Shown here piece after piece: positions 1 through 11,320 of a stretch of 64,000 nt of DNA. Every line of letters begins with the position of its first letter. The first letter of the stretch is position 1. The position numbers were made by a program, and so were the translations under genes. This DNA is from Strigops habroptila (taxonomy: Eukaryota; Chordata; Aves; Psittaciformes; Psittacidae), in NCBI RefSeq assembly GCF_004027225.2, contig NC_044284.2, positions 39,728,420 through 39,792,419 on the forward strand, given 5' to 3'. The notes beneath the pieces were generated by a model that was not told where the DNA came from, ran no database searches, and worked only from the letters and a program-made list of their open reading frames with translations.

Positions 1-881
1 CACTGCTTTGGCCAAGCCAAACTGAACATGCATACAAGCTCAGGTTGGTCTAGGTGATGCTTAATTACATGCAAAAACTGTGCTTCACAAACATGCTGGA
101 AGCCACTGAACCAGGTTAAAGGAACAAGTGACCCACCAGACACATGGCTGTCATACCGAGTTCATTCTATAGCACAGAGCTTGTTGGTTGGACCACTTCT
201 ACTCAGAGTGATACTGCTGTCACACTGTACTACTTGGAAAAGCTTGAGACAGCTTTTTGTAAAAATTAATTTTTGAAAACCTGCCACCCATCATGCTTAT
301 CTCTACTACTTGGGTTGACAGATCTTCTAAGTCCACCACATGCAATATAGACAAAATCCATACTCTTGAACCCAGCACAGTTTTGCTAAATTACAATTAC
401 TCATATTGATCCAGCTCTTGTCTGGACCTTAAATAAAAACATTATTACTCATTTCTCTTATATATCCTATATGCAGTAATTTTCTTGTTTCGGTTTAATC
501 CTCCTCTACAAACAAATTGAGTTACTACAGTTATTTCAAAGCAAAGCAGAATTAAGAAAAAAAAATTTACTTATTTTTACTTATTCTACAGAGGTCAACT
601 CAACTTACAAAGTTTGTCTCAACTTACTATAGCACAGCCAAATACCTCTGCCTAATACCTCAGCCTTTTCTCAGAATTATTTTTGACATGACACCTTTAA
701 ATTCCACGATCCCCATCCTCCTTTGCTGTGAAAACAATCTTAATGCTTAGGAAATTTGTTTCAATTTGTTTTTAAACTAGATTTATATCCATTTTTCAAT
801 CAGACTAATAATTTGGCTAGTTTGTTTTGCATCTTATTTGTTTCCAGCTTTCATTTTCAAAGGAAACAATGCAGGAACTAC
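1..881 (-). other. RC3H1: RC3H1 intron 3 (part)
   Basis: This is intron sequence downstream of coding exon 3 on the minus strand. It opens with a GT donor at 881-880 and continues beyond the left edge. It is AT-rich and I see no further exon, RNA gene or recognisable repeat in it. The next RC3H1 exon must lie outside the window. Confidence 0.7.
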
Positions 882-1002
882 CTCTTGCGCTGCTGAGTGG
901 TTTGAGGTACAATGCCAGTTCTTCCACACATTTCTTGCCCTCCTCATAATGCTTGGTATCTTCAGCTCCACTACATAAAGTAATTGGCTGCTGCTCAGGA
1001 AC
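882..1002 (-). CDS. RC3H1: Roquin-1, coding exon 3
   Basis: Read on the minus strand, this 121-nt exon encodes residues 78-117 of Roquin-1 plus the first base of codon 118. It begins [12 protein letters not shown] and ends [10 protein letters not shown]. The acceptor is a CTTTTCAG just above 1002 and the donor is GAG|GTAGTT at 882/881. The exon joins in frame (phase 0) to the exon at 8969-9199. The segment lies between the RING finger and the ROQ domain and begins the helical HEPN-like part of the protein. Roquin-1 is a cytoplasmic RNA-binding protein that recognises stem-loops in the 3' UTRs of mRNAs such as ICOS and TNF and recruits the CCR4-NOT deadenylase. Compared with the human protein as I remember it, I see two substitutions (V to A before EDTKHY, A to G before KKC). 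The paralogue RC3H2 differs much more in this segment, so I favour RC3H1. Confidence 0.93.
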
Positions 1003-1155
1003 CTGAAAAGAGATGCGTGTACATCCACAATGAAGATGTGTAAGTGGCAGTCTTACTTACAAACACTTGTTAATATCAAACATTTATTTTGTTCCCCATC
1101 TGTGTTTTTTATGTATCAGTAAGCACTGTTTCAGCTTGATTAATGAATAGAATTT

Positions 1156-1172
1156 AAAAAAAAAAAAAAAAA
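1156..1172 (+). repeat. poly(A) run, 17 nt
   Basis: This is a run of 17 A followed by A/G-rich sequence. It could be the tail of an unrecognisable retrocopy or simple slippage. Confidence 0.8.
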
Positions 1173-1500
1173 GGAAAAAAGAAAAATCAGTGAAAATGAA
1201 GACAAAAGAATTTATGTTCAGTAGACTTTTTATTTAGTGGCTGACAGGAACTAGAAGCAGAAGGCCTATTCCTCATCAAAAAAATTACACAAGAAACAGC
1301 ATTTCCTCTAACTACAAAACTTTGACTGAAGTAACACACATATGGAGGCATCCCCAAAGCTGGCTGGCCAAAACCAAACAAACAGAAAAAATCAGAACAA
1401 ATCAGATGAATCCTGGTTTGACCAAGTTATCCTACACAGGGCATATGAACACAGCCTGCAAGTATTAATTTGACTACACGGGCAAGTTACAGTTACATTC

Positions 1501-1612
1501 TTGGGTGGTTTTGGTTTTGTTTGTTTTGGGTTTGCGTGTGTGTGTTGGAGGGGTTTGGTGGTTTTTGGATTGTTTTTTGGGGGGGAGGGGAGTGGAGGGG
1601 AGGGATTGGTGG
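1501..1612 (+). repeat. G/T-rich low-complexity tract
   Basis: The tract is about 110 bases of almost only G and T, ending in runs such as GGGGGGGAGGGGAG. Open frames through it give biased Gly/Phe/Trp peptides and are artefacts. The G-runs at 1579-1606 could form a G-quadruplex. Confidence 0.75.
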
Positions 1613-2565
1613 CATTTATTTCTTCATCCAAGCATTCCTCAGAAATCAGGATTTTTCAAAGGGACATTGGACCACCCTTGCCCCCCAGTTCCTATTTTTT
1701 TTTTTCTTCCTGTTAAATTCTTAAAGCTTTAAACAAACTTAGTGGGTGCAGTATAGCACTGTACTAATGTTTCGCAGCATCACTCTTCAGCAATCAACTC
1801 AATATATGAGAATAGAGAACTGAATGTTCTCAGAAGACTAAACACTGGCACCTTTTGCATATGCTACTGAAGCGCAAACAAATCTCAGACTTCAACTTCT
1901 ACTTCCAAGTCAATCACTATCCCAGTTGCAATGATGGCATGCTAATCCCACATAGCTGCTTACACGGACCAACCCAGGCCCTCAATCTAAAAGCACAAGC
2001 CTTTAATGCTTGAGTTAACGACAGCTACAAACCCACTAACTTTCACGTGCAACCCAGCCATGTGTAGAGTAGCATGATGATGGCAGCAGCAAATATAAGC
2101 AGTGAATATATACAAAATACATACATACACACACATACATATATGGTTGCCACCATGAATGTAGACGGGAGCTTTCCTTTCAATATTAATAAAAAGTAAT
2201 CCATTTCAATGATGTGATCACACTTCTACACGTTTAGACAACTGTGCATGCTAAGTTGCTCATCTGACACACACTGCAAAACAAAAAGTTACTAGCTGCA
2301 TAACTCTTGCTTTTATAGCAAGTGACAAAAAAAACCCCCAAAACTGAAACACAAAAACAGACTCCGAGTATAAGATAATCAGCTACAATTAAGAGAGTAA
2401 CTAACATAATCAAGACAGTCTGGATCAGACATCCCCTTTTACTCCTGTTAAAGGGAAAACCAAAACCAAGTTTAGTCATACCAAGACAGCAAGGTTAGCC
2501 TGGATGCTTTTCCTCACCACAGTTAACTTGTGAAGTTCTGGGGGTTTCTTAGTTTTATTTCAATT

Positions 2566-2615
2566 TGGAGGAGGGGGTGGTGGTTTTTGGGGTTTGGTTT
2601 TGCTTTGTTTTGTTT
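2566..2615 (+). repeat. G/T-rich tract with G-quadruplex potential
   Basis: This short G-run-rich tract contains GGAGGAGGGGGTGGTGG, then GGGG and TTTGG steps within 40 bases. It is low complexity with no coding sense. It lies on the strand opposite to RC3H1 transcription, so the transcript would carry the C-rich version. Confidence 0.6.
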
Positions 2616-4360
2616 GTCTGTAAGCAAGAAAGACTTCAGCAAAAGGAGATTTTGCAACTGTATCTTACAGTGGTCATCCGTATCTGTTGGAACTGGACTG
2701 GTTTCTTGGGGTCTGGGAAACAAAAATTAACCCCTTCAATATCTGCTTTCATGTTAAGAGAATAGTCTGCCTCCTTTTCAAAGCCACTGCCATTTTAGCA
2801 GTCTGCTTCTGTCTGGCAAGTTATACAAGCAGAACTGGCTTATTGATCAAACAATGTGCATCTCATGCATTTGTGCTGAGACAGACACTACAGAGTCTCT
2901 GCTCTATTCACTGCTGTAATTTATTTTGTGCAAATTTCTATTTACTCCTGCAAGCATTCAATCTGGCACCAGCAACAACCCAAAATACAACTACAAAGTT
3001 GCAACACCCAACAGACAAAGAGGGCTTGGAACAGACATGGGACAGGAAGCTGTGTTCAAGCCCTGGATTTTGATCTTGAATTAAGGTGGGTTTAGAACAC
3101 ATTCACAGCAGCAGTTTGGAATGCCATACACAGCACAACTCCACCAGCGAGACACAACGACTGTCTAGGCAACTAATAGAAAGCTTCCCCCTCCCCCAAG
3201 AAAAAGCTGGCAGAGGAAATATTCCAGGAGTTAAGCTATTCAACACTGTATCTGCATATCACTCCTATTTCTTCTCTTTGCAAGAGAAACTTCAGTGTAA
3301 AAATCTGAAAGACTTACACAACTCCACTGTTTGCAAAATGAGCCCGAGATTAGAGTTTAATTTTATCTTAAGCTGGAGCAAGTGTAGTACTCAACAATAA
3401 ACCAAGATGCTTATTTTGTGGTTTCAGGAGTCTTCAGGAGAAGAGAATGTATTTTGCCCTACACACAGTTTATCTTCATACATGTGAAGCACCTCACAGC
3501 AAAACTTACAAATAATTTGCCCTTTTGCTGGTTCTATTATATGTGCTTCCAAGGCTTTTTAAAATATTTTAAGGTTAGACTGATTAAAAAGCCAGCATCT
3601 ACCAACAGAAAAATGGTAAAGACATGATTCATAAAAGTCACAAGACATCTGTATTTTAATTTTGGCTCTGTCACTGAATTGTTGAGAGACAATCAAGAAA
3701 TAACTCAACTCCAAAAAATTTTCACTTCCCCTTCCTTCACGAAATATCCTTGTGACCCTACGGTCACTTCTGTTTACACCGTCACTTCACAGCCTCAAAA
3801 TAGATGCCCTGCAGAGTGAGTTCATTATTTTTATCCTCATTCAATATTCTATTCTCTCAGAAACCACACCCTTATCACAGTTTTCACTGCAAATATATTT
3901 ATATAACATAATACCTCCCAAGGGGGACTAGAACAAGACAGGAAAAATGATCTCGGATGTTTAATTACTTCAAATTTGTGATGGTTTTGCATGCATCTGC
4001 CTTGGCATGATTACAAGTATCCTGGCAGTGGAATGCTGCCCATCAGCATGACTGACTACTAGTGGCTCTGGGAAGAGGAAGGTTATGACAGCATGAGGAA
4101 GGGGACCGGAAAGGAATGCTAAAGCATCAACTCATACCAGGCAGTGATTTTGCGATTTTGACTTGGTGATTTAAGCATAATTTGATGTAGGATGTCAGCT
4201 TGCGTTATCACTAATTACTATTAGACATCTAATTACATAGAATGAGAACATGTTAAAACAGACCAAACCCCCTTTTGTCTGGCTTGAAAACTGTTCCCCC
4301 TGATGTTCCGCAACCTCCCTCCCCCCCCCACACTCCCCATGGATAATTTGCTTCCTGGCA

Positions 4361-4485
4361 AAAAACAAACAAAACCCCAAAAAAACAAAAAAAACACCAC
4401 ACACAAAACAAACCCAACCGAACCAAACCCAAACCAACAAAAAACCCCACAAAACCCCACAAAAAACCTAAAAACCAACCCCAAA
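4361..4485 (+). repeat. A/C-rich low-complexity tract
   Basis: This tract of about 125 bases is nearly devoid of G and T, with irregular (A3-8)(C1-4) units. In the RC3H1 transcript it would be G/U-rich. Open frames on both strands here give Lys/Asn/Pro-rich or Gly/Phe-rich nonsense. Shorter tracts of the same kind occur at 6261-6296, 25,765-25,805, 26,869-26,940 and 32,306-32,365. Confidence 0.75.
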
Positions 4486-5045
4486 GCCTACTGTCTTCAG
4501 TTCCTCAGAAGTTTGCACCAAGGGCAACTTATTCACATGTAATTCCTCTTTTGTGGCAACTCATTTCACCAAAAGTTACAACAAAAAAAATAATCAAACA
4601 TGCTATCTCTGCAATTGTAATCTTTGCCTTTTGAAAAGGCTATGAGTTAAGACCACTCCACCTGTTCTCTCATGGTATACACGATTCCATTGCCTAATGC
4701 CTGGAATTTTATTTAGCACATCCAGCAGACGACTATAAAATTAAAGCACCACAGGAATTTTTGCCACTTAATGTCACCCCTTTGGAACGTGCACGCTACT
4801 GTTTCATGTGTTAAAAAAATGGGAGGGAAGAGCTTAGATGACAGATCCATGATTATGTACCATCAAAACACTGGCCTGCTAAATGTTTAAAATAGTTGCA
4901 TATAGTAATATGTGGATACTTGAGTAGTTAAAATTGAAAGCCTAGTTCCAATGCAAACTGGCTTAAGGGATTTCTTTACCCAAAAAGTTTAAAAAGGAAG
5001 GTATCCCATGAATGCCTTTCTGCTTTGCATTCAAGATCACTGCCC

Positions 5046-5166
5046 AGAGAAGCTGTGAATGCTCCATTCCTGGCAGTGTTCAAGGCCAGGCTGGATGGGG
5101 CTTTGAGGAACCTGGTCTAGTGAAAGGTGTCCCTGCCTGTGGCAGGGGGGTTGGAACTAGATACGT
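5046..5166 (+). mobile_element. CR1: CR1 LINE 3' fragment
   Basis: This stretch matches the CR1 3' region in plus orientation. It has a 'ggccaggctggatgggg' step, then 'cctggtctagtg', then 'tgtccctgcctgtggcag' and 'ggttggaactagat'. The terminal octamer repeats are lost. It is a 5'-truncated, dead copy lying antisense within RC3H1 intron 2. Confidence 0.85.
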
Positions 5167-7966
5167 GCCTCCCTTCCCTCACAATATACTTAACTCCTGT
5201 TCAGGTGCTCAGTTATTTCCAGCTCTACCAGTAATAACAATTCTCATCAATCTTACAATCCCTCTTCCTCCCTGCCATCATCTTACGTGGCTGAACTTAG
5301 CTATATGTGTGCTGAATTGCCCAACCACTGCCTTCCAGAATAGACCCTGTAACCACCATTGATGGGTACCATACTATACAGTGCGGGAGTTGGAATTTGA
5401 GTCTTTTGCAGCACCTAATTCTCTCAAGGGGCAACAAGTATTGTTTTTGGAAAGGGGTGGGGAGAAGGTAGACTGAGAAACAACCTGTAGTTCAAGTAAG
5501 AAACCAACTCTTTTTACCATTAAAGTGACAAAACCTATACAGAGAGAGAATGCTATTGTCAGAGAAATAGGTTACTGCTTTCCCCGGTGACTATATGACA
5601 AATTTAGTGCATTTTCCCCAGAAACACAGTCCTGCTTATTTTACACATCGTGCCTGCGTGAAAGCCAACCAACATGACTTGCCCTGGAATCCCATCATTG
5701 CTGCCAGTCACAGCAGAATAAATTTGTTACTTCGAACTGTCTGGTCTCCTCCTCTGCCGCCAGCAAAAAAGCACTTAGCACTTATAAATGTGTGAATTTC
5801 TAAGAAGCCTCCCCAAAGGGAAAAGAGCAAACTGTTCTTCCCCTCACAGATAAAAGCTTTAATTGTGTTGTACTGTATGTCCTTCTAATATGAAACCTGT
5901 TTTTTGGAATACACTATTTTAAAATAAAGTACTACACCTCTCCACGGACTCAGGTTAAAACGTACAAGGTTTTGTTGGAAATCAGGGGACATTAATGACA
6001 CATACAGCTTTCTGAAACTAAACCAAGTGGAACAAGAAACTGGGCTTTTTTTCTCTGAAATTGATACTACTCATGCTTTGTAAGCTGGCTTGCTACTTGC
6101 AGATCATTTTTGTTGATACATACAAAGAGAGCCCACCTTCTTAACAGGAAGCTCAAAATAACAGTAGTTTCTCTAAAGTTGTTTTTTTGTTTGTTTGTAG
6201 TATTTTTTGGTTTTTTGTTTTTTTTTTAACTTAACAAAGTCCTTTTCTGTAAAAGGATCAAAAAAACCCAACCCAACACAAGAAAACCCCCCACCTTAGC
6301 GAAATTAGTGGAAAACAGTAACTGTTTCCCTTCACAGCAAAGCAGTGTACTTATTTTCTAGTATTCCATAGTCTGGTAACAGGTGCCAGGAAGACAAAGG
6401 GAGGAAAAAGGAGGGTGAGTTATGCTGGACACTGATTTCACTCACATGCTGATTTAAATTAGGAGCTGGGGGACAGGTGGTGCAAATTTCTCTTAAGGGG
6501 AAAGTTTGTCAGTAATAAAAACCCAGCTAAAGTTCACCCATTATTCTTTAGGTAACGGAACACAGTAAGCAGCATGCACACAGGAATGAGCGGTAAATGA
6601 GGGGAAAGGAAATACTGTCTCTTTTGGTGGCATTTGCAGCTTTCACACGAAAAAAGAAGATTTAAAAAGGAGCACAAAAATGATGTCATCAGTTCAAAGT
6701 CAGAACATGGAATGCTCAAGATCAATACGCTACTGCCATAAAGCCACTGTTTCTTCTTCATATCCTAGAAGAGGAAACTGGCTGGCTAACTAGCACAGCC
6801 ACAATAAAATTCTCAATTACCTGTAGCAGAGACAGTGTGGTTTTCCATCTCATTCCAGAGGATCTTGTTTTTATGGAAATTTTAATTCAGGCAAAGATCA
6901 AGTTAAAGATATCACACAGCTTCTCACCACACTTAAAAAAAATGCATGCAAAACAACTAAACAAATGCAAAAAGAAAAGCATGTTTATCATAAATGTGGA
7001 CATCTGGATATAGCTGGAACTATTCTAGGAACTCCAGAGAGGAAGGAAGAAGATATAAGGGAGAAGGAAAGTGACAACGTTTATTTATAGCATCACCCAC
7101 ACATTTCACGCTGCTTGGAAGTTCTTCAAAGATGGTGGCATACGCATATCACAGAAATGCAAGCACAGTTTCATTGCCTTCTCCTGCAGAGCAGGATGAG
7201 TCACTTGGCACAGCCAGAAACATAACTCAATTTTAACACTTAAAAAAACCTCAACTTTTGTGCCACAAAAGAGCAACAACAAATTAGCTATATTACTTGA
7301 TAAACTAAATGAAAAAAGAAGTGGCAAAAGAACATCTGGATCTCTAGGTCCCAGTACCTGCGTCATAACAATCCTTTCTTTAATGTTCATTCACAACATA
7401 GCTCCTCCCTTGTCCATTAACTGTGGATCTCGTTGAATTTTCTGCTGCCTCCAACTGTGCTGGGCCCAGACACAGAAGCAGAACAGAATAGAACAATAAT
7501 CCCTCTATGATAACCACATCCCATCTACATTCTTGTTCCTCACCTGCAAGTTAGACATGATTGTCCCTCCTCTCCCCAAGTCCACAATCCTGTCTGGCCT
7601 TGGGAGGTATGGGTCACAGGAAATTACCAGTGATCTAACCATGATAAGCTTATGCCAATTTAAGTCTGTGCTGCAACTAAACAGGGTGATCCTGCTTTCC
7701 ACACATCCCTGGCCCTTTCCTCAGGCTGCCATCAGTACCAATGCTGTTGATGTACTCATTCCCACCAGATTACCAGTTCAGCTGATCTCACAGGTACCTT
7801 TTCCAGCAGAAAGGGGTACTCTGTCTCAGGCAGACTTCCCCCATTCACCTATATGGATTTAGAGTAGCATGTCAGATCAGGCAGCTGCACTTCCAGAGCA
7901 CAGTTTCCAATTAAATATAAAGCAGTATAAAGGCTGCTACCAGAAAGGTCTATCCCACTTCCCTTA

Positions 7967-8501
7967 CATCCTGGTTTTGGCTGGGATAGAGTTAATTTTC
8001 TGCCTAGTAGCTGGTGCAGTGCTGTGTTTTGACTTCAGTGTAAGAATAATGATGATAACACACCGATGTTTTAGTTGTTGCGAAGTAGTGCTTACCCTGA
8101 TCAAAAGCTTCAGTCTTTCATGCTGTGCCAGTGAGGAGGGACACATGAAGCTGGGAGGCAGCAGAGACAGGACACCTGACCCAAATTAGCCAAAGGGGTA
8201 TTCCACACCACAGCACATCATGCCCAGTAAATAGACTGGGCAGTTACCCAGAAGGGGCCGATTGCTGCTTGGGAACTGGCTGGTATTGGTCAGTAGGTGG
8301 TGAGCAATTGTACTGTGCATCACTTGCCTTTTTTGAGGTTTTATTCCTCTATTTCCTATTACTATATTTTACTTTATTTCAATTATTAAAGTGTTCCTAT
8401 CTCAACCCATAAATTTTTACCTTTTTTCCAATTCTCCTGCCCATCCCCAGTGAGCACGCAGCTGTGTGGTATTTACTGCTGGCTGGGGTTAAACACCACC
8501 A
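7967..8501 (+). mobile_element. Solo LTR of an avian endogenous retrovirus
   Basis: This block of about 535 bp begins near 'ctggttttggctgggata' and ends near 'ggctggggttaaac'. These are the hallmarks of an LTR family I recognise from bird genomes. The middle has a degenerate TATA-like region near 8225-8240 and, after a T-rich stretch, an 'attattaaa' polyadenylation-like signal near 8384-8392. No gag, pol or env sequence lies on either side, so this is a solo LTR left after recombination. It sits antisense to RC3H1. I could not find a clean target-site duplication, so both ends are approximate. The family name is not certain. Confidence 0.75.
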
Positions 8502-8922
8502 CCTTTCCTCTCCTGATTTTGGAACAACTGGTCACAAGTTGGCAGGGTCAATGTGGTAAAGCAAGTAACCTACCACAGAAGAATGGCTTCCCCCCAGATA
8601 TGCTCACTGATCCAGTTCATCCTTTTGTCAGAGCATGCCTAGATACATGTTACGGAAGAAGTGAACACAACCAACCCATTCTGGTGACAGCCCCCAGTTA
8701 CACTAAATTTAACACAAAATCACAGTCAGCAACCACTAGAATCAAGATCTGAACTGTTGTTCGAGGCATCTCTACTACAGTATGTCAAAGGTCTAAAACA
8801 TGTATTCGTCAAAGTTCACAAAAATGTAGATGTCTACCCTATACGCTATTTAACACGAAGTCATTTTCTTTATTCAAGACCTCCTAAAAGAAAAAAGGAA
8901 ACCACCACAGAAAGATCCTATT

Positions 8923-8937
8923 AAAAAAAAAAAAAAA
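8923..8937 (+). repeat. poly(A) run, 15 nt
   Basis: This run of 15 A lies about 30 bases from the 5' splice site of RC3H1 intron 2, on the downstream (intronic) side. In the transcript it is a U-rich stretch just inside the intron. Such U-rich stretches are known to bind TIA1-type proteins that help U1 at donors. A role here is inference. Confidence 0.7.
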
Positions 8938-8968
8938 GGGCAAAAAAAAAGCAAAAAAGCACCGATAC

Positions 8969-9199
8969 CTGAGCACCCACTAGTTGCAGCAAGGCCGAGT
9001 TCACAGGAAGGAGTTCAATGTCTGTATTGATAGTGGTCTGGTCAAAAGGGCATGCCTTACGGTGGAGCTTGTTGAGGCACATCTTGCAGACAGTGTGGCC
9101 GCAACCCAAGCTGATGGGCTTCCGGATTGTTTCGTCGAAAGTCTGTGTGCAAATCGGGCAGGAGAGAAAATCCGTCCATTGTGGAGCTTGTACAGGCAT
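8969..9199 (-). CDS. RC3H1: Roquin-1, first coding exon (RING finger)
   Basis: This exon encodes residues 1-77 of Roquin-1, starting [20 protein letters not shown]. The ATG is at 9199-9197, and the donor CAG|GTATCG is at 8969/8968. It contains the complete RING-type zinc finger: C14, C17, C33, H35, C38, C41, C50 and D53 are all present, so the finger looks intact. I chose this start because it matches the known Roquin-1 N-terminus. The frame stays open further upstream, but only through a TTG at 9226, not an ATG. The sequence agrees with mammalian Roquin-1 as I remember it and differs from Roquin-2 (RC3H2) at several RING positions, for example [12 protein letters not shown] here. Roquin-1 is a full-length protein of about 1,130 residues, so only the N-terminal tenth is in the window. 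Its 5' UTR part probably begins at 9247 (ATTCCAG) or 9230 (CTTTAG); I cannot decide which. Confidence 0.97.
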
Positions 9200-10713
9200 T
9201 GCTTCAGGAGTTAATTGACAAGACAAAAATCTAAAGCACAGATTCCACTGGAATCAAAATGTTTGAAAAAAAAGTCTGTTTGTTTTTAAATATCTTCTGT
9301 AAGTACAGACAGTCAGCACATAGTGTGAAACATAACCTAAAAGAAAACAAAAACAGAAAGTTAGCATTCTCTACTGGAACAGGAATGTGAAAACCTTTGT
9401 GCTAGGTAAATACCACCTGTAGAGGTGTAACTAAACTAGGAGTGCAGTTCTGACATTACATAGAGGAGTGAGTCATGACTTGCTTTAATTCCAGCTGGTC
9501 TCTGGCATGTAAAAGCCACTTAAAACCATTTCTGTTGTTATGCAGCTACAAATACAATAAATAAAATCAAGATAGTTATCTTTCTCACTGAAGTTGACTA
9601 ATTAGCTTTTTATTTTTATGTTCCCTTTTTTCTTTACAAACAAGCCAATTAGCACCAACTACATTTAAATAAAAAAGACAATTTTTGAAGGACTGTTGTG
9701 ATTATTCCACTAAAACGATTTTTTTTGTTACGGTATTAATTGTAAGCTTCAAATAATTTTGCATAGACAAGGCTTCATCCAAAGCCTCTGTCACAAACAG
9801 GTCTTCTTCCAAGTTCAGTGGTCTGTGGATTGACAGACAATGACTCCACAGAAACATCAGAGCTGCCATAGCCTCAAGAAAAAAATGGATGAATGGCCCA
9901 GGGTACAGTCAGACACTATCTGCATGCAATACAGCTCTTGCACATTGCTAAGTAATACCACACATTGCTACTACAGCACCTTCACACAAGCTGATCTGTA
10001 CAGAGCTGCATGGTACCATGCAAACTTACCCAGTAACATCTCAGCCTGGGAATCTCTGTGCTTTACTGGGTATAGTTAAGCATTTATAACTTGCCCTCAG
10101 TCTGCTCACCAAGCAGCTCCATCCTTCAAAAGCAGGAAGAAAATTTCTAGAAGTCACTTTGGACTGGAAGAGTGACAGCTGTTTCTCAAGGACCCTCTTC
10201 TAACCCCAATTTGTATCATTCATTGCCTACCTAGAGATTATATTGACAGAGAAAGTAACATCTTTAATGCATTGAGAAATTACAATGAAACACCTCAACA
10301 GAGAGGAACCTGAGAGGTCTTTGCTACTTGGCACTTTTGAATCAAAATGCTAAGAGAATAGAACATTACTAATTATAAGGGAATGGAAGTTAAGACATCC
10401 TTCTGGAACCAAGAAAAATATGAGTAGACAGATGAGGTGATATGAAAAGAATCATCAAAAGGAAAACTGACAATAAAAGAAGTATTTCTGATGTCTGCCT
10501 TACTTTCTATCACCAGTGAAGTTAGCAAAAACACAGAGCAGGTCACAGATTTGCTACCGAACAGATTTTTCTAAATCAAGCAGAAAAACAACAACAAAAG
10601 AACACCCCAACCACCCAGATATGTTTCTCTGCCCACACACCACTGGCTCAGGTTTCATACAAAGGAGTATGCACTTGCTTGCTAATATCTGTTCAGATAT
10701 AGCAGCATATAGC

Positions 10714-10892
10714 TGAAACTATAGCATATGTAATTCTTTTATAAGAAACTCATAAAATAAGTTTTTTCTTATTTTATATATTTATATACAATATATAAAA
10801 TATTTCTCATAAATATATGAGAAATATAGTTCTTTTATAAGAAACTCATGCTATGTATACTGAAACTATAGCATATATAATTCTTTTATAAG
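10714..10892 (+). repeat. AT-rich imperfect duplication
   Basis: A 32-bp element starting 'tgaaactatagcatat' occurs at 10,714-10,745 and again at 10,861-10,892 with one base changed. A third partial copy ('ttcttttataagaaactcat') lies at 10,830-10,849. The core between them is AT-rich, with inverted stretches (aaataag...cttattt and ctcataaatatatgag). It may be a decayed palindromic element or replication slippage. Confidence 0.75.
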
Positions 10893-11299
10893 CAAAGCTG
10901 CAACCCTTTATCAAATCTTAGCTGAAGAAAACAATCTAAAAAAAATTAAGATATCAATTCTAAGTATAGACAGAAATTTCAGGTTAGAACTTGTGCAATT
11001 CAGAATCAAAGTATTTTAAAACAGCAAGAAAAAAACCCTAATGCTAAAACAGAGACTCTGAAAAGCCTCAGGATTTTGTTCCAGAATTTGGTGCAATGCT
11101 GTCCACAGGTAACATCATTTTGCCAAGGCAAACAATGAAGAGTTACTAGTTAAGCTTTTAGCCATGTTTCATCAACAAAACATTAAAGCTTAGTTCTAAA
11201 GCTAATGGAAAAAAAAAAAATTACTTCTATCTTCAAAAGCAATGTACAATACCACACAGCCACTGTTTACTAGCCAACAAGGAATCGATAAGAAATCGA

Positions 11300-11320
11300 T
11301 ACCACCCAGACAGGGTGGTA
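11300..11320. repeat. Short perfect hairpin
   Basis: Arms TACCACCC and GGGTGGTA flank a 5-base loop. It is intronic and no known function is evident. Confidence 0.6.

Larger units (their letters stand above)
1003..8968 (-). other. RC3H1: RC3H1 intron 2
   Basis: This is an intron of about 8.0 kb bounded by a GTATCG donor at 8968 and a CTTTTCAG acceptor at 1003. It holds G/T-rich tracts near 1.5 and 2.6 kb, an A/C-rich tract at 4.36-4.48 kb, a CR1 3' fragment near 5.05-5.17 kb and a solo LTR near 7.97-8.50 kb. The other open frames here show no codon pattern or homology that I recognise, and I take them as chance. Confidence 0.8.

Noticed and set aside
2687..3073. 128-codon plus-strand frame in RC3H1 intron 2
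   Set aside because: Cys/Leu-rich with no recognisable domain, antisense within an intron. Probably chance.
4233..4542. Open frames through the A/C-rich tract
   Set aside because: Low-complexity Lys/Asn/Pro or Gly/Phe peptides on both strands, produced by simple sequence.
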